A stretch of 39,557 nt of DNA, taken from positions 1 through 39,557 of the forward strand of contig JAJFLV010000214.1 of NCBI GenBank assembly GCA_021772535.1. Direction: 5' to 3'. Shown one piece after another: positions 8,533-16,747 of this stretch. A program made the position numbers and the translations under genes. Source of the DNA: Opitutales bacterium. GTDB lineage: Bacteria > Verrucomicrobiota > Verrucomicrobiia > Opitutales > UBA2987. The notes beneath the pieces were generated by a model, which saw only the letters and a program-made list of their open reading frames with translations, was not told where the DNA came from and did not search any database. Within the stretch, counting starts at the first letter, position 1. Every line of letters begins with the position of its first letter.

Positions 8533-9630
8533 ATGAAAATTATGATACTTCAGGATTATCTGCGTTCGGGAGGGACCGAACGGCAAACGATTTTTCTGGC
8601 TGAGTATTTCCGGCGTTCAGAACACGAGGTATCCTTAATCACCTTTCGACCGGGGGGAAGATTGTCCCGGGAATGGCCCAAAAACTGCCGGGAAGGTATT
8701 TGGAGCAAATCATTGCAAATTTTCGATTGCGGCCTGTCTTTCTACGCCCCCAGTCTCATGAAAGTAATTGAAAGCCAATTACCCGATGTGATTTTGTGTA
8801 TGGGCCGCATGGCCAACCTTTATGCGGGATGGATAAAAAAGAGGTTCTCCAAAATTCGTGTAATAGCCGGCCTACGCACCGGTAAATCGTTGTCCTTTCT
8901 ATCCCGGTGGTCCCTGAGTCGCGCCGATGGAATTCTGGTCAACAGCCAGTGGTGGTTCCGCCAACTTGTTCAAATGGGCTTTGATTCCCAAAATATCAAA
9001 GTCATCCACAACTCCATGGCCCTACCCCTTAATCCGGGAGAAATCATTCAGGAAACCGGAAAAATTCAAGACGGTTTAGAAGCCCTGGCTACACAATCAA
9101 CATGCGTTTTTCTCAATGTTGCCTCCTTTCGGTCAGGAAAACGCCAGAATGATTTGATTCGTATATTTTCACGGCTGGATCGGTCTCTCGACTGGCAGCT
9201 TTGGTTTGTCGGCGAGGGCAGTAAGTTGTCACACTGCCAACGATTGGCAAAACGGTTGGGAATGCGGGATCGGGTTCATTTTTTCGGCTACTGCCCGGAT
9301 CCGGGCAAGTTTTACCAAAGAGCGGATGTAGCCGTTTCAACCTCACAGGAAGATTCCTTGCCGAATTTCCTGATTGAGGCACAATGGTTTGGGTTGCCGG
9401 TTATGGCTATGAAATACCGGGGTGTGGAGGAGACCTTTAGAAATGGTTCGACCGGATTACTTATTCCCGAAGGTGATGAAGAAGCATTTTTGGCGGGCTT
9501 GCACAAAATGATCTCGGAACCGGAAAGGCGGAAACAATTTGGATTGAAGGCAAGCGAACATGCCAGGAAGTGTTTTTCGCCCGGGCATCAAGCAGCGAAA
9601 ATCCTCCAGTTTCTATCAGAGGGTGTGTAA
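8533..9630 (+). CDS. GT4-family glycosyltransferase
   Basis: A 365-residue GT-B protein. Its N-terminus MKIMILQDYLRSGGTERQ is a variant of the GGxER loop that binds acceptor in GT4 enzymes. The C-terminal half has LNVASFRSGKRQ, VGEGSKLSHCQRLA and EDSLPNFLIEAQWFGLPVMA, the donor-binding EX7E region. It probably builds a cell-surface glycan. It is divergent from the preceding GT4 gene and convergent with rmlA, whose stop lies only 5 bp beyond its own. The start has only a weak upstream GGA. Confidence 0.85.
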   Translation: MKIMILQDYLRSGGTERQTIFLAEYFRRSEHEVSLITFRPGGRLSREWPKNCREGIWSKSLQIFDCGLSFYAPSLMKVIESQLPDVILCMGRMANLYAGWIKKRFSKIRVIAGLRTGKSLSFLSRWSLSRADGILVNSQWWFRQLVQMGFDSQNIKVIHNSMALPLNPGEIIQETGKIQDGLEALATQSTCVFLNVASFRSGKRQNDLIRIFSRLDRSLDWQLWFVGEGSKLSHCQRLAKRLGMRDRVHFFGYCPDPGKFYQRADVAVSTSQEDSLPNFLIEAQWFGLPVMAMKYRGVEETFRNGSTGLLIPEGDEEAFLAGLHKMISEPERRKQFGLKASEHARKCFSPGHQAAKILQFLSEGV

Positions 9631-9635
9631 GGGGA

Positions 9636-10514
9636 TCACCGGTCTCCAAGGATTTTCTCCAGGTAATTCCGATAGAGCGAATTGCCCATTGATTCGATGG
9701 TCTGCCCCAAGGTTCCAGAATCAATCCAACCCTTGCGGTAGGCTATTTCCTCAGGACAGGAGATTTTCATCCCTTGCCTCCTTTCGATGACTTGAACAAA
9801 ATTCGAGGCGTCTAACAGGCTGTCATGGGTTCCGGTGTCCAACCAGGCTGTGCCGCGGCCCAAAATTTCCACCCGGAGTTGGCCTTTTTGCAAATAAGCC
9901 CGATTCAAGTCGGTGATTTCCAATTCTCCCCGTGCAGAAGGCTCTAATTCGCGAGCTATTTTAGAGGCTTGGCTATCATAAAAATAAATTCCCGGCACGG
10001 CATAGGGAGACCGAGACTGGGAGGGTTTTTCTTCAATGGAAATAGCTTCTCCGGATGCAGAAATCTCAACCACTCCATAACAGCTGGGATCGGAAACCTG
10101 GTAGCCGAAAATGGTCGCGCCTTCCTGCCTGGCATCGGCGGCCAGCAATGTTTTCGGCAAATCATGTCCATAAAAGAGATTATCTCCCAAAATAAGCGCC
10201 GAGGGGCGCCCGTCGAGAAACTCTTCTGCAATGACCAACGCCTGGGCGAGGCCCTCCGGCCGGGGTTGCTCGGCATAAGAAAACTGCATTCCGAACTGAC
10301 TGCCGCTCTGCAACAAATTGCGAAACAAGGGCAAATCGGCGGGAGTGGAAATTATCAAAACCTCCCTGATGTTCGAAAGCATGAGAACCGACAACGGGTA
10401 GTAAACCATCGGCTTGTCATAGATCGGCATCAACTGCTTGCTGACTGCCAGAGTGAGCGGATACAACCGCGTCCCTGAACCGCCGGCCAATATTATACCT
10501 TTTCTCTCTTTCAT
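9636..10514 (-). CDS. rmlA: glucose-1-phosphate thymidylyltransferase
   Basis: A 292-residue enzyme matching RmlA/RfbA in length and motifs. GIILAGGSGTRLYPLT is the nucleotide-binding loop, KPMVYYPLSVL contains the catalytic lysine region, and GDNLFYGHDL, ISIEEKPSQS and TAWLDTGTHDSLL bind dTTP, the sugar phosphate and Mg2+. It makes dTDP-glucose, the first step towards dTDP-rhamnose and related deoxysugars. The other rml genes are not in the window. The GT4 genes beside it are possible users of a dTDP-sugar. It is transcribed away from the cupin gene across a 129 bp divergent gap. Confidence 0.95.
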   Translation of the reverse strand: MKERKGIILAGGSGTRLYPLTLAVSKQLMPIYDKPMVYYPLSVLMLSNIREVLIISTPADLPLFRNLLQSGSQFGMQFSYAEQPRPEGLAQALVIAEEFLDGRPSALILGDNLFYGHDLPKTLLAADARQEGATIFGYQVSDPSCYGVVEISASGEAISIEEKPSQSRSPYAVPGIYFYDSQASKIARELEPSARGELEITDLNRAYLQKGQLRVEILGRGTAWLDTGTHDSLLDASNFVQVIERRQGMKISCPEEIAYRKGWIDSGTLGQTIESMGNSLYRNYLEKILGDR

Positions 10515-10605
10515 GACTCCGATTGTCGATTGAGCCTATTCGATATGCTCATGATTGAAAACGCAATATAAGAACCTATGGAATGCCCGGATTCAATAGT
10601 AACTG

Positions 10606-10636
10606 TTGACACATTCGATTGTTGCCAAGATTAAAT
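10606..10636 (+). promoter_or_regulatory. possible sigma70-type promoter close to the cupin start
   Basis: TTGACA at 10606-10611 matches the -35 consensus. A partial -10 follows as GATTAA (17 bp spacing) or TTAAAT (10631-10636, 19 bp spacing). The ATG at 10644 would then be almost at the transcription start, and no Shine-Dalgarno site is visible, so the mRNA may be leaderless. Confidence 0.35.
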
Positions 10637-10643
10637 TACCTGC

Positions 10644-11042
10644 ATGAAAGGTAAGTTCGTAACACTAAAGGATAGCGAACCAGTGAGTTTGGAATGGGGG
10701 ATTTTGCGATGGTTGAGCCTCCCGGAATTAACTGCGGCGAAACAATTGGTAGTCATTGAAGTGAGCTTGCTCCCGGGCCACGGTCATGACTTTCACAAGC
10801 ATCCTCAACAGGAGGAGGTGATTTACGTCATTGAAGGAACAGTCGAACAATGGCTTGAAGGTGAAAAGCGCAACCTCCTACCGGGCGATTCGATATTTAT
10901 TCCCGCCGACACCGTCCATGCCTCCTTTAATGTATCCTCTGAGAACGTGAAACTTTTGGCAATCCTGGCTCCCGCCATCGGATCCGAAGGTTACGAACTA
11001 GTGGACGTTAGCAGCGAAGAGCCCTGGAATAAATTGAGATAG
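10644..11042 (+). CDS. small cupin domain protein
   Basis: A 132-residue single-cupin protein. The first cupin motif is HDFHKHPQQEEVIYVIEG, with two His and a Glu as metal ligands. The second is PGDSIFIPADTVHAS, providing the last His. Small cupins of this type are metal-dependent enzymes or sensors with very varied substrates, so the reaction is not predictable. It stands alone between divergent rmlA and the phosphatase gene, which follows 61 bp later on the same strand. There is no signal peptide, so it is cytoplasmic. Confidence 0.8.
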   Translation: MKGKFVTLKDSEPVSLEWGILRWLSLPELTAAKQLVVIEVSLLPGHGHDFHKHPQQEEVIYVIEGTVEQWLEGEKRNLLPGDSIFIPADTVHASFNVSSENVKLLAILAPAIGSEGYELVDVSSEEPWNKLR

Positions 11043-11103
11043 CCCGAGCGCTCTTTATTCGCAAGGCCTTCAAATCCATTTTTATCATCAGGATGGGTTT
11101 TCA

Positions 11104-12630
11104 ATGAAGCGGCGAAGATTTATAAAAGGTATCACTGCTATCGGTGGTATTGCGGTGTTGCGTCCCAAAATATTGGGACAAAATAAAACCCGGTTCGATA
11201 CTTACCCTTTTTCACTTGGAGTTGCATCAGGCGATGCAACCTCACAGGGTGTTGTGCTTTGGACCCGGCTGGCCCCAGATCCGGTCTATGGCGGTATGGA
11301 CCCCATCCCGGTGGCGGTTGACTGGCAGGTTGGAACCGATGAAAAATTGAGCCGGATTATTCTACGGGGAAGAGTTCTGGCCCAACCCGAACAGGCCCAC
11401 TCCTTGCATATCGAATTGGAAGGTCTGGAGCCCGACCGCCATTATTGGTATCGGTTTATCGCAGGAAATGCCGAAAGCCCGATTGGCCGCACAAAAACTT
11501 TACCGGAAAAAGGAAAACCGGTTGGCCGCCTGCAGTTTGCCGCCGCTTCCTGCCAGCATTGGGAACTAGGTCTGTTCAACGCCTACGACGACATGGCGGC
11601 GGCTGATGTCGATTTTTGCATCCATCTCGGCGATTATATTTACGATGTTCCCCGGGATGATTTCCGTATTCATGAAAGCAAGGAATCGCCCAAGACACTG
11701 GCTCAATACCGGGCTCGGCACGCCCTCTATAAAACTGACCCCAGCCTGCAAGCGGCCCATAGAGCGATGCCCTTTTTCGCCGTCCCGGACAATCACGATG
11801 CGATTCCCGATAAACCGGAATCGCCGGAATCGTTGGCGCAAAGAGCGGCTGCTTATCAAGCTTGGTACGAACACATGCCGATCCGCGGTTCGACTTACTC
11901 CGACGGCACCCTCTCAATCCATCGGGAAATCGATATTGGAAACCTTGCCCGAATCAATCTCCTCGATACCCGTCAGTTTCGCGATAATGAAAATATCTGC
12001 CAGGAAGGAATCGAGTCCTCCTACGGATTCGGCAATTACCGTCCCCTATGCAAGGAAGTAAATGCGCCTGGTCGTTCCATGCTGGGGACTGAACAGGAAG
12101 CATGGCTTTTGAGGAGATTAGAAAATTCGCAAGCCACCTGGAATGTTCTCGCAAGCACAGTCCTTTTCTCGCCCTTTCGTTTCTTGTATAATGGAAAAAC
12201 CCATTTCTACAAATCCTCCTGGGACGGCTACCCCGCAAACCGAAACCGGATCATGGACACTATTAAAAGAAGTCGGCTTTCGAACCCCATTGTGCTTAGC
12301 GGCGACATGCATTCCTCATGGGCCATCAACCTCCCGGAAGACCCCTCGAATTTTGATTCTCCGGTGGCGGCAACGGAATTTTTGTGCACCTCCATCAGCT
12401 CGGACTGGCCGGATGAACTGAATAATCCTATCGAGGAAAATCTTGCCAACAATCCCCATGTCCTGTTTTACGACGGCAAGCGGCGCGGCTACTGCCAATT
12501 TACAGTCAGCCAAAAGGCCTGGGAGACAAAAATAAGATCCGTTAAATCCACCCGAAAGGCAGATTCTCCCGTCGAGACCTTGGCATCTTTTGAGGTCGAA
12601 GCAGGAAAACCAGGCGCCCGGCGCATTTAA
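11104..12630 (+). CDS. Tat-exported PhoD-like alkaline phosphatase/phosphodiesterase
   Basis: A 508-residue secreted phosphatase. The N-terminus MKRRRFIKGITAIGGIAVL is a twin-arginine signal. The PhoD N-terminal domain follows (VASGDATSQGVVLWTRLAP), then the metallophosphatase core: AAASCQHWELGLF, IHLGDYIYD, VPDNHD and LSGDMHSSW. PhoD enzymes use metal ions to release phosphate from mono- and diesters in the periplasm or outside the cell. Given the nucleoside genes downstream, nucleic acid or nucleotide phosphate is a plausible source, but teichoic or phospholipid substrates cannot be excluded. The start is ATG at 11104, with an AGGA about 10 bp before it. Confidence 0.9.
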   Translation: MKRRRFIKGITAIGGIAVLRPKILGQNKTRFDTYPFSLGVASGDATSQGVVLWTRLAPDPVYGGMDPIPVAVDWQVGTDEKLSRIILRGRVLAQPEQAHSLHIELEGLEPDRHYWYRFIAGNAESPIGRTKTLPEKGKPVGRLQFAAASCQHWELGLFNAYDDMAAADVDFCIHLGDYIYDVPRDDFRIHESKESPKTLAQYRARHALYKTDPSLQAAHRAMPFFAVPDNHDAIPDKPESPESLAQRAAAYQAWYEHMPIRGSTYSDGTLSIHREIDIGNLARINLLDTRQFRDNENICQEGIESSYGFGNYRPLCKEVNAPGRSMLGTEQEAWLLRRLENSQATWNVLASTVLFSPFRFLYNGKTHFYKSSWDGYPANRNRIMDTIKRSRLSNPIVLSGDMHSSWAINLPEDPSNFDSPVAATEFLCTSISSDWPDELNNPIEENLANNPHVLFYDGKRRGYCQFTVSQKAWETKIRSVKSTRKADSPVETLASFEVEAGKPGARRI

Positions 12631-12757
12631 GCGCCAAAAACGACGCCGGGCATATCCACCGGGGTTGGTCACTCAAAATCTGCCCTGCAATCGACAATAC
12701 ATGCGGAGCGAAAAGCAGTATTTGCTGTTACATTCTGGTCATAAACGAGAATTAATT

Positions 12758-12762
12758 GGAGG
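12758..12762 (+). promoter_or_regulatory. strong Shine-Dalgarno site
   Basis: GGAGG lies 8 nt before the ATG at 12771. It decides that start over the TTG at 12756, which lies before the motif. Strong sites like this are rare in this window. Confidence 0.7.
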
Positions 12763-12770
12763 AATTGCAA

Positions 12771-13226
12771 ATGCCAGTCGAAACAACAAGAGACGTAATT
12801 GATCAGGCGAGAGCTTTTCATCGCCAATTGCGTGATGTTTATTCGCAACTCCAGGAAAAGGCGCACAAGGAACGGATAAAGCTCCTCCTGGAATACATGA
12901 GCGCCCATGAGGTTCAATTGGAGGAAAACCTGGAAGCCTTTGAAGAAGTAGCCAACAAGCAGGTACTCGACTCGTGGTTCCAATATCCACCGGAGCAAAT
13001 TCACCAGGTAACGGTGGATGGCATTAAAAATATCGACGATCTCACAATCGACGATATTATCAACCTGGCGTTGAAATTCGATGACATGCTGCTCAACTTT
13101 TACCAGGAATCAGCGGATAAGGCGGAATTGAGAAGCGCCAAGGATGTTTTTAATAATCTTGTCGCGGAACAGCAACAAGCCAGACGGACATTCGTCAGAC
13201 AGATCCTTCGCACCGAGGATATGTGA
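12771..13226 (+). CDS. small helical protein, ferritin/rubrerythrin-like fold without full metal site
   Basis: A 151-residue protein predicted to be nearly all helical. Helix pairs around ARAFHRQLRDVYSQL / EYMSAHEVQLEENLEAFEE and DDMLLNFYQESADKA / NNLVAEQQQARRTFVRQIL resemble a four-helix ferritin-like bundle. The full ExxH pairs needed for a di-iron centre are not all present, so a catalytic role is doubtful. The start is ATG at 12771 because GGAGG (12758-12762) lies 8 nt upstream, the best ribosome-binding site in the window. A good ribosome site with a short gene suggests high expression. The fold is my guess; the function is unknown. Confidence 0.7.
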   Translation: MPVETTRDVIDQARAFHRQLRDVYSQLQEKAHKERIKLLLEYMSAHEVQLEENLEAFEEVANKQVLDSWFQYPPEQIHQVTVDGIKNIDDLTIDDIINLALKFDDMLLNFYQESADKAELRSAKDVFNNLVAEQQQARRTFVRQILRTEDM

Positions 13227-13271
13227 CTGGTTTTCTGCCGAGCTTCCAGCGGATTAAATTTATTTTGGGGC

Positions 13272-14108
13272 CTAAATAGACGGGTGCCAACGCTTTTTTC
13301 TTTTGGTCAGGCGTTCCTCATTCCATTGATGGAGAATATGGGCGGCTTCGTTTCCGGCCTCCACACATTTATTGACACCGCCATAAACAAATTCATCCGT
13401 TGCACGGTTGGCGATGGCCACGGAAATCGCACCCGCTTTTAACCCAAAGAGTCCTGCCAGGGTTAATATGGTGCCGGCTTCCTGTTCGTAGTTGAGGACC
13501 TTTGCAGCCACCAGATCTTCGTGGCGTGTCTGCTGCCAACTTTGCCGGTATCCCTCAAACCCTGGACGGTTCTGCCCGCAAAAGAAGGAAGCCGTTGTCG
13601 CCGTAATGCCCGTGTGATAGCTAAAACCAAGTTTCTCACAAGCTTCAATCAAGGCCAGCACAACCTCATAATGAGCTACCGCCGGATACCCCAAGGAAAC
13701 ATAATTCTCACTCGTACCATCAAAACGAACCGAACCGGTGGAAATTATCAAATCCCCCAATGCAATGTCCGGTTGGAGCGCTGCAGTGGTTCCTACGCGA
13801 ATGAAGTTGCGGCCCCCAATAGCAGCCAGCTCCTCCAGGGCATTGGAGGTGGACGGGCCTCCGGCTCCTGTGGAGCAGGCTGAGATATTCATTCCCCTCA
13901 ATTTTCCCGTATGGACGACATGTTCCCGGTAATCGGAAATTTCTTTGAATTCGTCCCAATAGCTGGAGATTTTGGCCACTCTGTCCGGATCGCCGGGCAA
14001 CAAGATGGTATCTGCGACGTCTCCTTCCCGGCACCGTATGTGATACTGAAGCCGGCCGTCGCCTTCCGGCCGTTCCGCTTGTGAAACCCAATCTTTTTCA
14101 TCAGCCAT
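13272..14108 (-). CDS. uridine phosphorylase-like nucleoside phosphorylase (paralogue 1)
   Basis: A 278-residue NP-I family enzyme that should split a nucleoside with phosphate to base and ribose-1-phosphate. Motifs are TILLPGDPDRVAKI (phosphate loop), STGAGGPSTSNALEEL, RVGTTAALQPDI, and GQNRPGF, which keeps the Gln and Arg used for uracil recognition in E. coli Udp. The sugar-binding stretch reads NYEQEAGTILTL, where Udp has NYEMESATLL, so the conserved Met is Gln. It is about 25 residues longer than Udp at the N-terminus. It is divergent from a PhyH oxygenase gene, with a CNT transporter just beyond. A pyrimidine nucleoside with an altered sugar or base is a reasonable substrate guess. Confidence 0.88.
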   Translation of the reverse strand: MADEKDWVSQAERPEGDGRLQYHIRCREGDVADTILLPGDPDRVAKISSYWDEFKEISDYREHVVHTGKLRGMNISACSTGAGGPSTSNALEELAAIGGRNFIRVGTTAALQPDIALGDLIISTGSVRFDGTSENYVSLGYPAVAHYEVVLALIEACEKLGFSYHTGITATTASFFCGQNRPGFEGYRQSWQQTRHEDLVAAKVLNYEQEAGTILTLAGLFGLKAGAISVAIANRATDEFVYGGVNKCVEAGNEAAHILHQWNEERLTKRKKRWHPSI

Positions 14109-14224
14109 CGTTTGTTTTCCCGTTGAATTTAAATTAAAAGGCAGGAATGTGATTCCCTCGGCTTGCTAAGTCAATGCCCCAGCCTGATTCGCGGAGGAGG
14201 CATTCGGGGCAACCGCCCAATATT

Positions 14225-14232
14225 GGTTGACA
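14225..14232 (+). promoter_or_regulatory. GGTTGACA element 37 nt before the PhyH start
   Basis: GGTTGACA contains the -35 consensus TTGACA and begins exactly 37 nt before the ATG at 14262. The paralogous PhyH gene has the same octamer at the same distance (31785-31778, minus strand). No good -10 follows, so it may be a -35 of an activator-dependent or leaderless promoter, or an operator. Confidence 0.35.
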
Positions 14233-14261
14233 CTACTACTTGGCAAGTATCCGATTATCCC

Positions 14262-15248
14262 ATGAGTTTAAAGGAGGCCCAACTGTCGCAAGAGCAAATC
14301 GAATTTTTTCACAGAGAAGGTTATTTGGTTGTCGAGAACCTGTTTCAGAATGACGAACTAAACCCTCTCCGCCGGGAACTTGCTGAAGGTATCGACGAAA
14401 AGGTTGAGCAACTGCTTATGGATGGTTTGTTAACCGAAACGTATCCATCGGAATCGTTGGAAACACGTCTGGTTAAGATTTATCGCGACAATGAGGAAGT
14501 CGGGCGACAAGTCATGTACTATCTGGAGGGACTTGGCGGTGGCGGCTATCATGGCCAGGAGATGTTCAATCTCATCAGGCATCCCAATATGCTCAAACTG
14601 GCGGAATCCATACTCGGACCAGAACTGGTCTCTTCGTCCATTTACCGCTTACGGACCAAGGTTCCGGGCGACAAGATGAAAGAAGTCCCATGGCATCAGG
14701 ATTCCGGTTATTTTTCCTCTCATTGCGACTCCCACCTCATTTTGACCTGCTGGATACCCCTGGTCGACGCATTCAGGGAAAACGGCTGCCTGGAAGTCAT
14801 TCCACGGTCTCACCGGTTTGGAATTGTCGAACACCATCAATGTTCCGATAAGGAAGGATACCTGCTGATCAAGGATGAAAACCTGCCGGAAAGCGGAGAA
14901 CCCAAAATCACGGTGGAAGTTAAAGCCGGCAGTGTGCTTCTGCTGACCAACCTGACGGCCCATTGCTCACTGCCCAACCGAACGGATGAAATTCGGTGGA
15001 GCGTCGATTTACGCTACCAAAGCGCGAAAACTCCCAACAACGTGGATCTTTGGCCGGAGGAAAATCCCGCCGACTATGAGAAAAACCTACAGATCGCCTG
15101 CTCCCCGCCGGAGGCCGATTTTGTGGTCCAAAACAACCGCAATCCCGAAAAGGCGGTCGATTTTGAAGGTTTCCTCCAGCGCCGGAAAGCTTATTACCAA
15201 CACGGTTATCCCAAGGAAGAACGTTGGAAACCCGAAACTGTTCATTGA
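14262..15248 (+). CDS. PhyH-family Fe(II)/2-oxoglutarate dioxygenase (paralogue 1)
   Basis: A 328-residue member of the phytanoyl-CoA dioxygenase superfamily. The metal triad is visible: H145-x-D147 in EVPWHQDSGY and H234 in LTAHCSLPN; R245 (EIRWSVDLRYQ) should hold 2-oxoglutarate. Such enzymes hydroxylate or demethylate small molecules with O2. The start is ATG at 14262, matching the start of the paralogue at 30744-31748; the 33 extra codons back to TTG 14163 have no counterpart there. The two paralogues align without gaps over about 250 residues. Its neighbours are a nucleoside phosphorylase and a nucleoside transporter, so the substrate may be a nucleoside. Its stop abuts that of the convergent CNT gene within TGATCA. 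Confidence 0.88.
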   Translation: MSLKEAQLSQEQIEFFHREGYLVVENLFQNDELNPLRRELAEGIDEKVEQLLMDGLLTETYPSESLETRLVKIYRDNEEVGRQVMYYLEGLGGGGYHGQEMFNLIRHPNMLKLAESILGPELVSSSIYRLRTKVPGDKMKEVPWHQDSGYFSSHCDSHLILTCWIPLVDAFRENGCLEVIPRSHRFGIVEHHQCSDKEGYLLIKDENLPESGEPKITVEVKAGSVLLLTNLTAHCSLPNRTDEIRWSVDLRYQSAKTPNNVDLWPEENPADYEKNLQIACSPPEADFVVQNNRNPEKAVDFEGFLQRRKAYYQHGYPKEERWKPETVH

Positions 15249-16550
15249 TCAGCCGATAAAAATACCGGCGAAAGTGGCAGTAGAAAGGGTGGCACAGGTC
15301 CCACCGATAAGTGCCTTGGGGGCAAAGCGGGCGAGGTTTTCACGCTGATTGGGAGCCAGTACCGATATCCCACCTATCTGCACCCCCATCGATGCGAAAT
15401 TGGAAAAACTGCAAAGTGCATAGGTGGCAATTACGATAGACCGCTGATCAGTCAAAACGCCCTTTTCAATCAATTCCGCCATGGAGATGTAGGAAACGGT
15501 TTGGGTCAGGACTATTCCCTCTCCCAGCAATTGGCCAACCGAGAGGAGGCTACCCGTGTCTACACCCACTATAAATGCGATCGGCGCAAAGAGCATGCCG
15601 AGGATGAATTGCAGGGTTAACGCCTCATAAGCTCCCCCGGTTATATTGAAAATAACCGGATTGAGCCCGGTGGCAGAACCAATCCAATGATTTGTGATAT
15701 GGTTCAACATCGCCACAATAGAGATGAAAACGAGCACCATCGCCCCAACGTTTACAGCCAAACGCACACCTTGGGTTGTCCCGGTAGTGATGGCATCGAA
15801 AAGGTTCAGCCCAACCGAACCTGAAGGCACCTGTAGATCAACTGAGACTTTTTCGCTTTCCGGCATCAATATTTTGGCAAAAACAATAGCGGCGGGCGCC
15901 GACATGACGGAAGCGGCGATGAGATGTTTGCCAAACATGATTTGCTTTTCCACATCGTCCCCTCCCAGAATATAAATATAGGCGACCAGCACGCTGCCGG
16001 CGATGGTGGCCATGCCGCCGGTCATGAGGCAAGCGATCTCGGATTTGGTCATCCGATCGAGGTAAGGTTTCACAATCAGCGGCGCTTCGGTCTGGCCGAT
16101 AAAGACGTTGGCCGCAGCAGCCAAACTTTCCGCTCCCGACAAACGCATGGTCTTGCTCATCAGCCAGGCAAAAACAAAGACGATCTTTTGCAATAGGCCC
16201 AGGTAATATAAAACAGAGGTGAGGGCGGAAAAGAAAATCACGGTCGGCAATACGCGGAAACCCCAGGTCGCCCCGATTTCACGGCTTTCCGCCAGCTCTC
16301 CAAAAAGAAAACGGCCTCCCACCGTTGCAAATTCGAGGATGTTGACAAAAAACCGGGACGCGGCTTCGACCATGTATTCGATCTGGGGGACTTTCAAAAT
16401 CAAGATGGCCAGCGCCAACTGCAGCAATAGTCCACTTGCAATGAGACGCCAATTGATTCCCTTTCGGTTTTCGCTGAGAGAGAAACAAATCAGGAGAAGG
16501 ACCGAAAGGCCCAATAAGGCTCGCCCGACACCACTAAAAAACTCCACCAT
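15249..16550 (-). CDS. CNT-family Na+ (or H+)/nucleoside symporter, paralogue 1
   Basis: A 433-residue inner membrane protein of the NupC/concentrative nucleoside transporter family. The signature SGAESLAAAANVFIGQTEAP contains the Gln-Thr-Glu that binds the base in Vibrio CNT. The C-terminal signature is NFASMGVQIGGISVLAP. In the sugar-binding region it has VLTQTVSY, where typical members have a NEF motif (Glu to Gln), while the Asn of SNF is kept. It imports nucleosides using a cation gradient. It is one of three paralogues in the window and converges on the PhyH gene. It is divergent from a dicarboxylate-type transporter. Confidence 0.93.
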   Translation of the reverse strand: MVEFFSGVGRALLGLSVLLLICFSLSENRKGINWRLIASGLLLQLALAILILKVPQIEYMVEAASRFFVNILEFATVGGRFLFGELAESREIGATWGFRVLPTVIFFSALTSVLYYLGLLQKIVFVFAWLMSKTMRLSGAESLAAAANVFIGQTEAPLIVKPYLDRMTKSEIACLMTGGMATIAGSVLVAYIYILGGDDVEKQIMFGKHLIAASVMSAPAAIVFAKILMPESEKVSVDLQVPSGSVGLNLFDAITTGTTQGVRLAVNVGAMVLVFISIVAMLNHITNHWIGSATGLNPVIFNITGGAYEALTLQFILGMLFAPIAFIVGVDTGSLLSVGQLLGEGIVLTQTVSYISMAELIEKGVLTDQRSIVIATYALCSFSNFASMGVQIGGISVLAPNQRENLARFAPKALIGGTCATLSTATFAGIFIG

Positions 16551-16747
16551 TCCTGTCAGTAAAGGAAGAGAAAGCCCGATGTCGAAAGAAAACCCGGCTT
16601 GAGATTTCTCGTTATCCAGACAAATTGTTGAATGTGATTAATATTTCAGCACAATTTCGTCTGATGCTGTTTGATACGCTAACGAACTTCCTAAATTCCT
16701 CAACGAAAAGTGCGGAGTATTCCCTCAACCCTTTTTAAAGGCATTAA

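Noticed and set aside
12620-12635. GGCGC-ATTTAA-GCGCC hairpin at the end of the PhoD gene as a terminator
   Set aside because: It is followed by A residues, not T, so it does not fit a plus-strand intrinsic terminator, and the stem is only 5 bp.
14163-14261. N-terminal extension of the first PhyH protein from TTG 14163
   Set aside because: The paralogue begins at the position equivalent to ATG 14262, and the extension has no conserved character.
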